The notes beneath the pieces were generated by a model. That model searched no databases. It saw only the letters and a program-made list of their open reading frames with translations, and was not told the origin of the DNA. The position numbers and the translations under genes were made by a program. From positions 124,001-188,000 of the forward strand of contig NZ_FYEH01000003.1 of assembly GCF_900187945.1 (NCBI RefSeq): a DNA stretch of 64,000 bases. The letters are read 5' to 3'. This DNA comes from Arboricoccus pini. Lineage in GTDB: Bacteria > Pseudomonadota > Alphaproteobacteria > Geminicoccales > Geminicoccaceae. This document shows positions 28,485-37,357 of this stretch, in pieces; the stretch's first letter is position 1, and each line of letters opens with the position of its first letter.

Positions 28485-30698
28485 ATGGTTGTTCAAGACG
28501 TCAACGAGGAGTTAGGCAGCAACACGCCGGCCTTCTTTATCGCCGCGACGTCGTCGTTGCAGGAACGCAGGCCTCGAACGCTGAAGCACGGTGACTGTTT
28601 CGCACTCTTCGATGCCAACGGCGACGTTTTCGCCGGCCCCACGACGCCGGAAGGCCTGTTCTTTGGCGACACTCGCCATTTGTCGCGCTGGCAGCTCACG
28701 GTCGGAGGGTTTCGCCCGCTCCTCCTGAGTTCCACAGCGCGTGACGATAACGCCTCGCTCGCGGTCGACCTCACGAGTGCCGACCTCTTCGACGGCGACG
28801 TCCTCGTCTTGCCGAAGGACACGCTGCATATCTCGCGTACTATCTTCCTATATGATGGCGCCTATCACGAGCGGTTGGCGATTCGCAATTTCGGTGATCG
28901 CGACGCGCAATTCGAGTTGTCGGTCCGTTACGGCTCGGATTTCGCCGATCTCTTCGAGATCCGTGGTGCGGTGCGACCCAGGCGCGGAGAGATCACGAGC
29001 GCCGTCGACGGCGATCGAGCCGCCCTCTTTGGCTATTTGGGCGTCGATGGCGTGAGGCGTACCACGCGCATCGAGTTCGACCAGATACCGGCCCATTTAT
29101 CGGCCGATCACGCTACATTTCAGATGGCGGTGAAATCGCATGGGCAGATCAGCCTATTCACTCGCATCAAGCTTGATGGCGGTCAGCGGATAGCGCGTGA
29201 AGAAATTGCCCGGCAGACGTCTTGGAGCAATCGGACATTCTTCGACGTCATCCGCGACGCGCGCCGGGAGTTGCGTACCGCGACGGCCCGGATTGCCACA
29301 ATCCGGACCTCGAACGACCTTTTCAATGAATTGCTATGTCGGTCGACGGCCGACATTTACATGCTGCTGACCCAAACGAGCGTCGGCCCTTACCCCTACG
29401 CCGGCGTTCCCTGGTTCTCGACCGTATTTGGGCGCGACGGGCTAATAGCCGCCATGGAGACGTTGAGCATCGATCCACAGATCGCCTGCGGTGTACTGCG
29501 TTTTCTCGCCCGGGAACAGGCGACCAGCTTCGATCTCGAGGCTGATGCCGAGCCAGGCAAGATCCTGCACGAGCTTCGTGATGGTGAGATGGCGCGATTA
29601 GGAGAGGTACCCTTCCGCCGCTATTATGGGTCGATCGACAGCACGCCACTCTTCGTCGTCCTCGCCGGCATGTATTACCAGCGAACGGGCGATCTCCTCA
29701 CCATTCGCCAGATCTGGCCGAACATTGAGGCCGCCCTCACGTGGATGGATGAGCAGGGCGATCGGGATGGTGATGGCTTCGTCGAATACGGCCGACGCAA
29801 CGACAAAGGCCTTGTCAACCAGGGGTGGAAAGATTCCTATGACTCGGTCTTTGACCGCGACGGCAACCTCGCGGAAGGGCCGATCGCGCTGATCGAGGTG
29901 CAAGCCTACGTGTTTGCTGCCAAGCATGCGGCTTCCGCCCTTGCTCAAGCACTCGGCTTCGACGCGCAGTCAGCCCGCCTCAAGCACGAAGCCAGCCATC
30001 TGGCCGAGCGAGTAAACGCGGCCTTCTGGCTTGAGGAAACAGGCTGCTATGCGATGGCCCTCGACGGCGAGAAGCGGCCACTGCCCGCTATCTCTTCCAA
30101 CGCAGGGCACGCACTTTTTGCCGGACTGGCAACGCCGGAGCGGGCCCGCAGAGTGGCCGAGCGACTCCTTAGTCCGTCAATGTTCTCCGGATGGGGCGTC
30201 CGCACGATCGCGCAGGGCGAACCCCGCTTCAACCCGATGAGCTACCACAACGGCTCGATCTGGCCGCACGACAATGCGCTCATCGCCCTGGGCTTTTCTC
30301 GATATGGGCTGAGGCGCGAAGCGATGAGCGTTCTCACGGCGATCTTCGAAGCGTCTATCTACGTGGATCAACGCCGGCTGCCGGAACTGTTCTGCGGCTT
30401 CCATCGGCAGGCACGGCGCGGGCCCGTAGCCTATCCGGTTGCCTGTGCCCCGCAGGCCTGGGCTGCGGCAGCGCCCTTTGCCTTGCTCGAGGCATGTCTC
30501 GGCTTGCAATTCGATCCAGAGCGGCGTGTCATTCGCCTGATCCGCCCCCAACTCCCAAGTTTCCTGAACGAAGTTAAGATCAGCAACCTGACGCTAGGCG
30601 ATGCCAGCGTCGATCTTCTGCTGCGCCGGCACGACGAGGAGGTAACCGTCTCCCTCCTCAAGCGGCAGGGCGAAATCGACGTCCGCGTAACGCTCTAG
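28485..30698 (+). CDS. amylo-alpha-1,6-glucosidase / glycogen-debranching-type glycosidase
   Basis: The protein of about 737 residues has an N-terminal glycogen-debranching domain (LKHGDCFALFDANGDV, then PEGLFFGDTRHLSRWQL, about residues 32-75) and a C-terminal (alpha/alpha)6-barrel: YPYAGVPWFSTVFGRDGLIAAMETL, DRDGDGFVEYGRRNDKGLVNQGWKDSYDS in parts, and MSYHNGSIWPHDNALIALG, which carry the acidic catalytic candidates. It lacks the alpha-amylase half of eukaryotic debranching enzymes. It likely trims alpha-glucans or related oligosaccharides in the cytoplasm. GGACGGG lies six bases before the ATG at 28485; ATG 28479 is an alternative. No other glycogen gene is present. Confidence 0.85.
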   Translation: MVVQDVNEELGSNTPAFFIAATSSLQERRPRTLKHGDCFALFDANGDVFAGPTTPEGLFFGDTRHLSRWQLTVGGFRPLLLSSTARDDNASLAVDLTSADLFDGDVLVLPKDTLHISRTIFLYDGAYHERLAIRNFGDRDAQFELSVRYGSDFADLFEIRGAVRPRRGEITSAVDGDRAALFGYLGVDGVRRTTRIEFDQIPAHLSADHATFQMAVKSHGQISLFTRIKLDGGQRIAREEIARQTSWSNRTFFDVIRDARRELRTATARIATIRTSNDLFNELLCRSTADIYMLLTQTSVGPYPYAGVPWFSTVFGRDGLIAAMETLSIDPQIACGVLRFLAREQATSFDLEADAEPGKILHELRDGEMARLGEVPFRRYYGSIDSTPLFVVLAGMYYQRTGDLLTIRQIWPNIEAALTWMDEQGDRDGDGFVEYGRRNDKGLVNQGWKDSYDSVFDRDGNLAEGPIALIEVQAYVFAAKHAASALAQALGFDAQSARLKHEASHLAERVNAAFWLEETGCYAMALDGEKRPLPAISSNAGHALFAGLATPERARRVAERLLSPSMFSGWGVRTIAQGEPRFNPMSYHNGSIWPHDNALIALGFSRYGLRREAMSVLTAIFEASIYVDQRRLPELFCGFHRQARRGPVAYPVACAPQAWAAAAPFALLEACLGLQFDPERRVIRLIRPQLPSFLNEVKISNLTLGDASVDLLLRRHDEEVTVSLLKRQGEIDVRVTL

Positions 30699-30710
30699 CA
30701 CCGGCACCGC

Positions 30711-32021
30711 TCATGCGAAGGAAAAATCGAACAGGAGCTTGATGTTGATCGCGATGACGATCGCGGCCGAAGCCCAGCCCAAAGTCAACATCCACGCCGG
30801 CGCTCGAAAATTGCGCATGACGTGGCGTGAGCCGACGAAAAGGAGGAGCGGGACCACGGCAAAGGGCAATTGCAGCGACAAGACGACCTGCGAGAAAACC
30901 AGCAGGTCCGCAGTACCCCGCTCCCCCCAAAGCCACGTGACTATTACGGCCGGAACGATAGCGATCAATCTTGTCACCAAGCGTCGAAGCCACGGTGCCA
31001 CCTTGAAATTCAAGAAGCCTTCCATGACGATCTGGCCTGCTAGCGTGGCCGTCACCGTCGAGCTGATGCCGGAGGCCAAAAGAGCAACTCCAAAGAGAAT
31101 CGAGGCAATGCCGACGCCCAGGACGGGCGCTAGAAGCAGATAGGCGTCCTGGATCTCAGCGATGTCGGTTCGGTCAATCGCATGGAAAGCTGCGGCGGCC
31201 AGAACGAGAATGGCCGAATTGATCAACAATGCCAGGATCAACGCAGCCGTTGAATCGATCGTCGCGAAACGGATCGTCTCCCGCACAGCCGCATCCCCAT
31301 CCCCTAGCCTGCGCCAGCGCACGATCGCGGCATGCAGATAGAGATTATGCGGCATTACCGTAGCACCGACGATGCCTATCGCCAGATAGAGCATTTCAGG
31401 CTGCCGCACGATTGCCGCTGTCGGGAGATAACCTGCAAGGAGGCTGCCCCAGTCCGGATCGGATAGGGCTATTTCGATCGCGAAGCAGGCGGTGATCAAC
31501 GAGATGAGGGCAATGACGAAGGCTTCGAGCACTCTGACGCCTTTGTTTTGCAGCCAGAGTATCAGGAGCGCATCCAGCGCTGTGAGTAGAACGCCCATAA
31601 GCAGCGGGATTCGAAACAGCAACTGGAGTGCAACCGCCGTACCAATCAACTCGGCCAGATCCGTTGCGATGATGGCAATTTCGGCAAGCGCCCAAAGCGC
31701 CAAGTTGATCGGACGCGGGCAATGACGGCGGCAGAGCTGCGCAAGATCGGCGTCGGCAACGATGCCAAGCCTTGCGGCCAGTGCCTGTAGCAGCATGGCC
31801 ATGAGGCTAGACACGAGCGCCGCAGAGAGAAGTTGATAACCAAATGCAGAGCCGCCGGCCAATGCCGTCGCCCAGTTTCCGGGATCCATATACCCTACGG
31901 CGACGAGAAAACCCGGACCGATAAAGCCCAGCAACCGATGAAAGAATGAGGCGTTCTGCCGGAGCCTGACGCTAGGCTGTGCGCCCCCTTCTCTGTTCGC
32001 CATCCGCTCCAATATGTCCAT
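30711..32021 (-). CDS. mntH: Nramp family divalent metal (Mn2+/Fe2+) transporter MntH
   Basis: The protein of about 436 residues is a multi-pass membrane transporter with the two metal-binding motifs of the Nramp family: DPGN in [12 protein letters not shown] (helix 1) and [10 protein letters not shown] (helix 6). The hydrophobic pattern suggests eleven helices. It imports Mn2+ with protons. The ATG at 32021 has GAGG five bases before it; an in-frame ATG at 32054 would place the start on a palindrome and lacks a ribosome site. It converges on the glycosidase gene. Palindromes at 32050-32077 are candidate operators. Confidence 0.93.
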   Translation of the reverse strand: MDILERMANREGGAQPSVRLRQNASFFHRLLGFIGPGFLVAVGYMDPGNWATALAGGSAFGYQLLSAALVSSLMAMLLQALAARLGIVADADLAQLCRRHCPRPINLALWALAEIAIIATDLAELIGTAVALQLLFRIPLLMGVLLTALDALLILWLQNKGVRVLEAFVIALISLITACFAIEIALSDPDWGSLLAGYLPTAAIVRQPEMLYLAIGIVGATVMPHNLYLHAAIVRWRRLGDGDAAVRETIRFATIDSTAALILALLINSAILVLAAAAFHAIDRTDIAEIQDAYLLLAPVLGVGIASILFGVALLASGISSTVTATLAGQIVMEGFLNFKVAPWLRRLVTRLIAIVPAVIVTWLWGERGTADLLVFSQVVLSLQLPFAVVPLLLFVGSRHVMRNFRAPAWMLTLGWASAAIVIAINIKLLFDFSFA

Positions 32022-32049
32022 AAACGCCTCAGCAAGGTTTGCTTCGACT

Positions 32050-32077
32050 AACATTTAATGTTTGGGCAAATTTGTCC
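32050..32077 (-). promoter_or_regulatory. two adjacent palindromes upstream of mntH
   Basis: AACATTTAATGTT (32050-32062) is a perfect dyad about a central base. GGGCAAATTTGTCC (32064-32077) is a dyad with one mismatched pair. Both lie 29-56 bp before the chosen mntH start. Such sites fit a metal-responsive repressor (MntR or the Fur-type Mur of Alphaproteobacteria), but the specific regulator is inference. Confidence 0.5.
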
Positions 32078-32416
32078 AGGGCGGATCTGGAAGGATTCTA
32101 TTATTTGGTCCCTTTGTGCCACTCAAATCACGCAGCATAGACGATTGGTCGTCCGTTGCAGCGCGTTATTGAACATGCCGGCTACGGACAGGACTTCGCC
32201 CGTCCTCAACGAAATATCTTCGAGCGTCAGGATCGAGACGAGGACGTTTCAAACGAACATGGAAAGAGCGGCGAGAAGAGGCATATGGGATGACGATGGC
32301 AAGCGGGAAACGTTAGATGCATCCAGCCCTGGATGAGGGTCGGAGAACTGGTGACCGTAAACAACCAATAGATCTGCGGCCACTGCTGGTCCGCTAACTA
32401 ACAGGTCGGCGTCGAC
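32078..32416. other. intergenic region between mntH and yhhQ with no recognised gene
   Basis: These 339 bp lie upstream of mntH and downstream of yhhQ. An open frame at 32058-32336 (plus) has no ribosome site, no family likeness and begins within the mntH palindrome, so I do not call it a gene. Base composition is slightly AT-richer than its neighbours. Nothing else stands out. Confidence 0.5.
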
Positions 32417-32950
32417 TCAATTAACAGCCGCCGCACGTCCCTGCATCGCAAGACCCAATACGACACGAAACGGCGCCAGGAAAATGATAGCGAGAAGGAG
32501 CTTGACGGAGAGATCGCCCAAGGCAAGGGAAAGCAAGGGAATCCCCGTACCGGCGAAGGCGATGCTCCAGAAAAGAATGGTATCCATGATGGAGCCGCTG
32601 ATTGAACTCATAAGCGGCGCACGCCACCATGAGCCTCTGCGCAGACGCTGAAACACGAAAATGTCGAAAAGCTGGCCTACCAAGAACGCAGTGCCGGAAG
32701 CCAGCGCTATACGGGGCGTCGCCAGCCACCACGACAATGCTACCGCCAGTGAGAAGCCCACATAGACGCAATATCTGGCACGTTCCGGCCCCAGCAAACG
32801 AGTCGTCAAATCTGTGACGAGAAAACTCACCGGATAGGTCAAAGCCCCCCACGTCAACCAGTCATTAATGGGGTGCTGGACCAACCAATTCGACGACGTG
32901 ACGATGACGATCATCGCCAGGATGGCGAGAGCGAAGGCGTGTCTGTTCAT
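32417..32950 (-). CDS. yhhQ: queuosine precursor transporter (YhhQ/VUT family)
   Basis: The 177-residue integral membrane protein has about six hydrophobic segments and the family segments WLTWGALTYPVSFLVTDLT, SGTAFLVGQLFDIFVFQRLRR and SSISGSIMDTILFWSIAF. Members import queuosine precursors such as preQ0 or preQ1 for tRNA modification. Relatives have the same short length. No queuosine synthesis gene or preQ1-type leader is visible nearby. It is divergent from the ABC operon. Confidence 0.88.
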   Translation of the reverse strand: MNRHAFALAILAMIVIVTSSNWLVQHPINDWLTWGALTYPVSFLVTDLTTRLLGPERARYCVYVGFSLAVALSWWLATPRIALASGTAFLVGQLFDIFVFQRLRRGSWWRAPLMSSISGSIMDTILFWSIAFAGTGIPLLSLALGDLSVKLLLAIIFLAPFRVVLGLAMQGRAAAVN

Positions 32951-33000
32951 CCGCCGCTGCTAGTAAGGCCTGGACATTAGGTCAACCGGAAATTCGAAGA

Positions 33001-33122
33001 TGCCTAACTCAACCGCGCGAATGCCGGCTACTGATTAAGTGTTAGGCAGCACGATTGAGCGATTGGCGTGATTATCAGCCAATTTCCATAGCACGCCTGC
33101 GCAAATTTCTGTGGCACGCCTG
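33001..33122 (+). promoter_or_regulatory. inverted and direct repeats upstream of the ABC importer operon
   Basis: TGCCTAAC (33001-33008) and GTTAGGCA (33041-33048) are perfect 8-bp inverted repeats with centres 40 bp apart, close to four helical turns. ATTGGC (33062-33067) and GCCAAT (33078-33083) form a second dyad. GCACGCCTG occurs at 33091-33099 and 33114-33122. The cluster lies between divergent yhhQ and the ABC operon and could hold regulator sites; this is inference. Confidence 0.4.
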
Positions 33123-33164
33123 TTGCTCAAGAGCCGACAGATTGTCAGTAGCGGGGAGAAGCGG

Positions 33165-34157
33165 GTGGCGCGCGTGGAACTTGTCGGTCTCACTAAGCGC
33201 TATGGCCAAACGACAGCTGTCGATACTGTCAGCCTCGCCATTCCGGACGGCACCTATTGCTGCCTGCTCGGTCCCTCCGGTTGCGGCAAAACTTCCACGC
33301 TTCGCATGATCGCCGGTCACGAACGCATAAGCGCCGGAGATATTTTCATCGGCGACACCGTGGTCAATGACATGACGCCCGTGCAGCGCGGGACGGCCAT
33401 GATGTTCCAGTCCTATGCACTGTTTCCTCATTTGAGCGTCACCGACAACGTCGCATTCAGCCTGCACATGAAGGGTGTGGACAAGTCGACGCGCCGGCGA
33501 CGCGCGGCCGAGATGCTCGAGCGCGTCCACATGGAGCGCTATGCCGAGCGGCTTCCGGGCCAACTCTCCGGTGGTCAGCAGCAGCGCGTGGCCCTGGCAC
33601 GCGCCCTCATCACCAATCCGAAGGTCCTCCTCCTCGACGAGCCTCTCTCCGCGCTGGATCCCTTTCTGCGGATCAAGGTTCGCGAGGAAATGAAGCGACT
33701 GCAAATGGAGCTTGGCATCGTCTTCATCCACGTCACTCACAGCCAGGACGAGGCACTTGCGCTGGCCGATCTGGCCGTAGTCATGAACGATGGCGTGGTG
33801 GCCCAGTCAGGAAGCGTCAGGCAGATCTTCAACGAACCCACCAACGCGTTTGTTGCAAGCTTCATTGGCGGGCACAACGTCATACCTGGCGATCTCATAG
33901 GCCGAGGCCGCGTCGATGTCGCCATTCGCGCCGACCATATCGACATAGGGCAGGCCGCTCCTGGCGAGACCTCCCTGCAGGGGACGGTGCGCATGGTCGA
34001 GTACCAGGGAACGAACGTTCACCTGCGCGTTCGGGGGCCCGCTGCCACCGACATCTTGGTGATCAAGAGCGAGGATGCGTTCGACAGGGATCCGGTCAAT
34101 GTGGGCCAAGCCGTAACACTTCGATGGGTGGCTACCGCCGCGCGCGAGCTCCACTGA
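33165..34157 (+). CDS. ABC transporter ATP-binding protein, spermidine/putrescine (PotA) type
   Basis: The 330-residue ATPase has Walker A GPSGCGKTSTLRMIAG, the Q-loop MMFQSYALFPHLSV, signature LSGGQQQRVALARAL, Walker B VLLLDEPLSALDP and the switch His in HVTHSQDEA, then a C-terminal TOBE-like regulatory domain from about residue 240. The start is GTG 33165 with GGGGAG seven bases upstream; an in-frame extension lacks this. It is the first gene of a four-gene importer. Its match to PotA is at the family level and the substrate is not proved. Confidence 0.92.
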   Translation: MARVELVGLTKRYGQTTAVDTVSLAIPDGTYCCLLGPSGCGKTSTLRMIAGHERISAGDIFIGDTVVNDMTPVQRGTAMMFQSYALFPHLSVTDNVAFSLHMKGVDKSTRRRRAAEMLERVHMERYAERLPGQLSGGQQQRVALARALITNPKVLLLDEPLSALDPFLRIKVREEMKRLQMELGIVFIHVTHSQDEALALADLAVVMNDGVVAQSGSVRQIFNEPTNAFVASFIGGHNVIPGDLIGRGRVDVAIRADHIDIGQAAPGETSLQGTVRMVEYQGTNVHLRVRGPAATDILVIKSEDAFDRDPVNVGQAVTLRWVATAARELH

Positions 34158-34209
34158 CGCCGCATTTACGCAGTCAAGCAGATCGGCGACCAAAACAGGA
34201 ACATTCGAC

Positions 34210-35508
34210 ATGAGCAACAGCATCGTGCGCACCCTTGTCCGTTCGGGCGGCTTGACGCGCCGCGACCTCATGCGCGGCAGCGCGCTGGTCGGCGCCGGCA
34301 TTGCGGCCAGCAACTTTCCGGCACCCGCCGTTCATGCCCAGGAAGCAATCGTGCTCCGTTATGCGGGCACGGGCGTCAACGCCTTCAAGGAAATTTCCGA
34401 CCAAGTAAAAAAAGACCTTGGCTTCGACGTCCAATACACGACGCTAAGCTCGGATGATGTCGTCAAGCGCGCCGTGACCCAGGCCAGCAGTTTCGACCTG
34501 CTCGACTCCGAGTACTGGATGCTGGCCAAGATCGTCCCTTCCGGGAATCTGCTCGGCATCGACGTCAAGAAGATCAAGTACTACGACCAGATTGTTCCAA
34601 TCTTCACTAAGGGCACGCTACCGGACGGCAGCAAGGTCTCCCGTGAGGGGACGGCACCGATCAAGGTCGCTTACATGACCGGCGAGAAGAGCAAAGCGTT
34701 TGCTCCTGATCCCAGTCAGTTCATGACGCTCATTCCCACGGTCTACAATGCAGACACGCTGGGAATCAGGCCGGACCTGATCAAGCATCCCGTCGACAGC
34801 TGGGCTGAACTACTCAACCCGGAATTTAAAGGACGCGCTTCCATCCTGAACATTCCCTCGATCGGCATCATGGATGCGGCCATGGCATGCGAAGCCAGGG
34901 GCTCCATCAAGTATGCCGACAAGGGCAACATGACCAAGGCGGAAATCGACCAGACGATCGCAGCTCTCATCGAGGCAAAGAAAAGCGGACAATTCCGCGC
35001 GCTATGGAAGGATTTCAACGAGTCTGTCAATCTCATGGCTTCTGGCGAGGTCGTCATCCAGTCCATGTGGTCGCCGGCCGTTACAAAGGTCCGCCAGATG
35101 GGGATCGCTTGCCGGTTCCAGCCACTTAAAGAAGGCTATCGTGCCTGGGCATCGGGCCTTGGCATTCCCAGTCATCTGACGGGTCGCAAGCTCGATGCGG
35201 CCTATGAATTCATCAACTGGTACCTGTCGGGCTGGGCCGGCGCCTTTCTCAATCGACAGGGCTATTACACGGCCGTCCTCAATACCGCCAAGACGCAGAT
35301 GACACCCGATGAGTGGGGCTACTGGATGGAGGGTAAGCCCGCCACCCAGCCGATCAAGAGCCCGACAGGTGAAGTCATTGCCAACCCGGGAGAGACCCGC
35401 GATGGGGGCTCGTTCCTGGACCGAATGGGCAAGATTGCCTGCTGGAACGCCGTGATGGACGAGGATCGCTACATGGTCCGCAAATGGAACGAGTTCGTCG
35501 CCGCGTGA
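34210..35508 (+). CDS. Tat-exported extracellular solute-binding protein, PotD type
   Basis: The 432-residue protein has a twin-arginine signal (TRRDLMRGSALVGAGIA, cleavage likely near AHAQ, residue 44), so it is folded before export to the periplasm. The mature part has a type 1/8 solute-binding fold with segments YNADTLGIRPD, SWAELLNPEFKGRAS and FINWYLSGWAG. It is the binding component for the importer with the flanking ATPase and permeases. Polyamine is the likely ligand class, but related proteins bind other small cations or amino-acid derivatives. Confidence 0.88.
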   Translation: MSNSIVRTLVRSGGLTRRDLMRGSALVGAGIAASNFPAPAVHAQEAIVLRYAGTGVNAFKEISDQVKKDLGFDVQYTTLSSDDVVKRAVTQASSFDLLDSEYWMLAKIVPSGNLLGIDVKKIKYYDQIVPIFTKGTLPDGSKVSREGTAPIKVAYMTGEKSKAFAPDPSQFMTLIPTVYNADTLGIRPDLIKHPVDSWAELLNPEFKGRASILNIPSIGIMDAAMACEARGSIKYADKGNMTKAEIDQTIAALIEAKKSGQFRALWKDFNESVNLMASGEVVIQSMWSPAVTKVRQMGIACRFQPLKEGYRAWASGLGIPSHLTGRKLDAAYEFINWYLSGWAGAFLNRQGYYTAVLNTAKTQMTPDEWGYWMEGKPATQPIKSPTGEVIANPGETRDGGSFLDRMGKIACWNAVMDEDRYMVRKWNEFVAA

Positions 35509-35525
35509 CCGGGTTACAATACACA

Positions 35526-35544
35526 GGGCCCCTCAAAGGGGCCC
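35526..35544 (+). terminator. intercistronic hairpin after the binding-protein gene
   Basis: GGGCCCC (35526-35532) and GGGGCCC (35538-35544) form a 7-bp stem with loop TCAAA, followed by ACTTTT. Placed between the binding protein and the permease, it probably limits read-through or protects the upstream mRNA so that more binding protein is made, as in other ABC operons. Confidence 0.65.
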
Positions 35545-35572
35545 ACTTTTCCAGCTCGAGGAGGCCACGCCC

Positions 35573-36505
35573 GTGATCACACCTGCTAGTGCCGTGGTCT
35601 CCGCCGAACAAAAGTTGGCATCGACCAAAGAAGACGATAGCGGCCGCGACCCGAACGCGCCCAGTTGGCGGACCCTTCTTCTTGTCACGCCACTGACACT
35701 CGTCTTTCTAGCATTCTTCGTTGTTCCTATCCTGCTCGTGATCGCCGTCAGCTTTTTTAATTACGAAAGCTATCAGATCCTGATTCCGGCGTTCACGTTA
35801 CAAAACTATATCGATGTATTTACCGAGTCGACCACCTGGGACACCTATCTCGCAACGTTCCAATTCTGCCTCATCGTGTGGGTGATCACTTTCGTTCTCG
35901 GCTTCGCGCTTGCCTATTTCATGGCCTTTTATATTCGGTCGGTGACGTGGCAGATGGTCATGTTCCTTATCTGCACCATCCCCTTTTGGACCTCCAACGT
36001 CATTCGTATGATCTCCTGGATCCCGCTTCTTGGCAGGAATGGGATCGTCAATTCACTGCTCTTGAATCTGGGCGTGGTGCGGCAGCCGCAAGAGTGGCTG
36101 CTCTATTCCAGCTTCTCGGTGATATTAGGCTTCATCCATCTCTATACGATGTTCATGATCGTGCCGATTTTCAACTCGATGGTGCGCATCGACAAAGCAT
36201 TGATTGAAGCCGCCACCGACGCGGGTGCCAGCCAATGGCAAACGATCCGCCATGTCATCCTGCCACTTTGCAAGCCCGGGATCGCGATCGGATCGATCTT
36301 CGTCATCACTATCGTCATGGGCGATTTCGTCACGGTGACGGTTCTGGGCGGCGGCCAAGTGGCGAGTGTCGGTAAGTCGATCTGGACGGACCTCTCCTAC
36401 CTGCAGTTTCCGCCAGCCGCGGCCAATGCCATGGTTCTCCTGGCCATCGTGATCTTGATGATCGTCGGATTGACGCGAATCATCGATATTCGCAAGGAAC
36501 TCTAG
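35573..36505 (+). CDS. ABC transporter permease, PotB type
   Basis: The 310-residue inner-membrane protein has a cytoplasmic N-terminus of about 30 residues, six hydrophobic helices, and the EAA loop as EAATDAGASQWQTIRHVILPL that docks to the ATPase. GTG at 35573 is the start, with GAGGAGG nine bases upstream. It is followed 4 bp later by the second permease. Both form the membrane channel of the importer. Confidence 0.92.
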   Translation: MITPASAVVSAEQKLASTKEDDSGRDPNAPSWRTLLLVTPLTLVFLAFFVVPILLVIAVSFFNYESYQILIPAFTLQNYIDVFTESTTWDTYLATFQFCLIVWVITFVLGFALAYFMAFYIRSVTWQMVMFLICTIPFWTSNVIRMISWIPLLGRNGIVNSLLLNLGVVRQPQEWLLYSSFSVILGFIHLYTMFMIVPIFNSMVRIDKALIEAATDAGASQWQTIRHVILPLCKPGIAIGSIFVITIVMGDFVTVTVLGGGQVASVGKSIWTDLSYLQFPPAAANAMVLLAIVILMIVGLTRIIDIRKEL

Positions 36506-36509
36506 GTCC

Positions 36510-37337
36510 ATGCTGCGAGAGAATCACCCACGCAGTTTCTGGGCGCTCCTGCTGCTCTTCGTGGTCTTCGTGCTGTTTCTTTATGGCCCGACCATCACCA
36601 TCACGATTCTTTCATTTCAAGGCCCGGAGGGCGGGCTAACGTTCCCAATGCGCGGATTTGGAACTTCCTGGTTCACGCAGGTTTTCCAAGCGCAATCTGT
36701 CGGTGATATCGGCGGGAGCTTTGAACGCTCGCTAATCCTGGGGGCGATCGTCTGCCTTACAACCGTTATCATTGCCTTTATGGCAGGCTTGGCCTTCAGG
36801 CTCCGGTTCAAAGGGAGCAGCATTCTTTTCTACATCGTCATTGCCAGCCTGATCATGCCGTCGATCGTGATCTCACTGGGAATCGGTTCACTCTTCGAAC
36901 TCCTGGGGATCGAACGCAACTGGTTTAGCTCCGGCATCGGCGCCCATCTCACCTGGACCCTGCCCTTCGGCCTTCTGGTTATGCTGGCGGTATTCAATCG
37001 CTTCGACCGTCGGCTCGAGGAGGCCGGCCGAGACCTCGGTGCGAGCAGATTTCAAGTCGTCATGCATGTGATTCTGCCCGTCGTCGCCCCGGCCCTAGTC
37101 GGCGTAGGCCTGTTTGGCTTCACACTTTCCTATGATGAACTGGCGCGAAGTTCACAGGCCATGGGTGCGCTCAACACCTTGCCGCTCGAACTCCAAGCCA
37201 TGCAGACCAATGCCACGACGCCGGTCATCTATGCGCTTGGCACACTGACGACAGCGGTGTCCCTCGTCGTCATCGCCGTTTCGCTCTCCCTCGTCCTGCT
37301 CCTTCGGGCCCGTCGCGCTCGTCGCTCGTCCATCTAG
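36510..37337 (+). CDS. ABC transporter permease, PotC type
   Basis: The 275-residue partner permease has six helices and the EAA loop EEAGRDLGASRFQVVMHVILP. It shows the PotC/PotI-like ALIVPDIVI-like region here as ASLIMPSIVISLGIGSLF. It is the last gene of the operon and converges on the acyltransferase gene with 20 bp between stops. No terminator hairpin is evident in that gap. Confidence 0.92.
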   Translation: MLRENHPRSFWALLLLFVVFVLFLYGPTITITILSFQGPEGGLTFPMRGFGTSWFTQVFQAQSVGDIGGSFERSLILGAIVCLTTVIIAFMAGLAFRLRFKGSSILFYIVIASLIMPSIVISLGIGSLFELLGIERNWFSSGIGAHLTWTLPFGLLVMLAVFNRFDRRLEEAGRDLGASRFQVVMHVILPVVAPALVGVGLFGFTLSYDELARSSQAMGALNTLPLELQAMQTNATTPVIYALGTLTTAVSLVVIAVSLSLVLLLRARRARRSSI

Positions 37338-37357
37338 GGGGCAGCTCGGAGCCGCGC

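Noticed and set aside
32058-32336. A 92-residue plus-strand frame between mntH and yhhQ
   Set aside because: It starts inside the mntH operator palindromes, lacks a ribosome site and has no recognisable sequence pattern.
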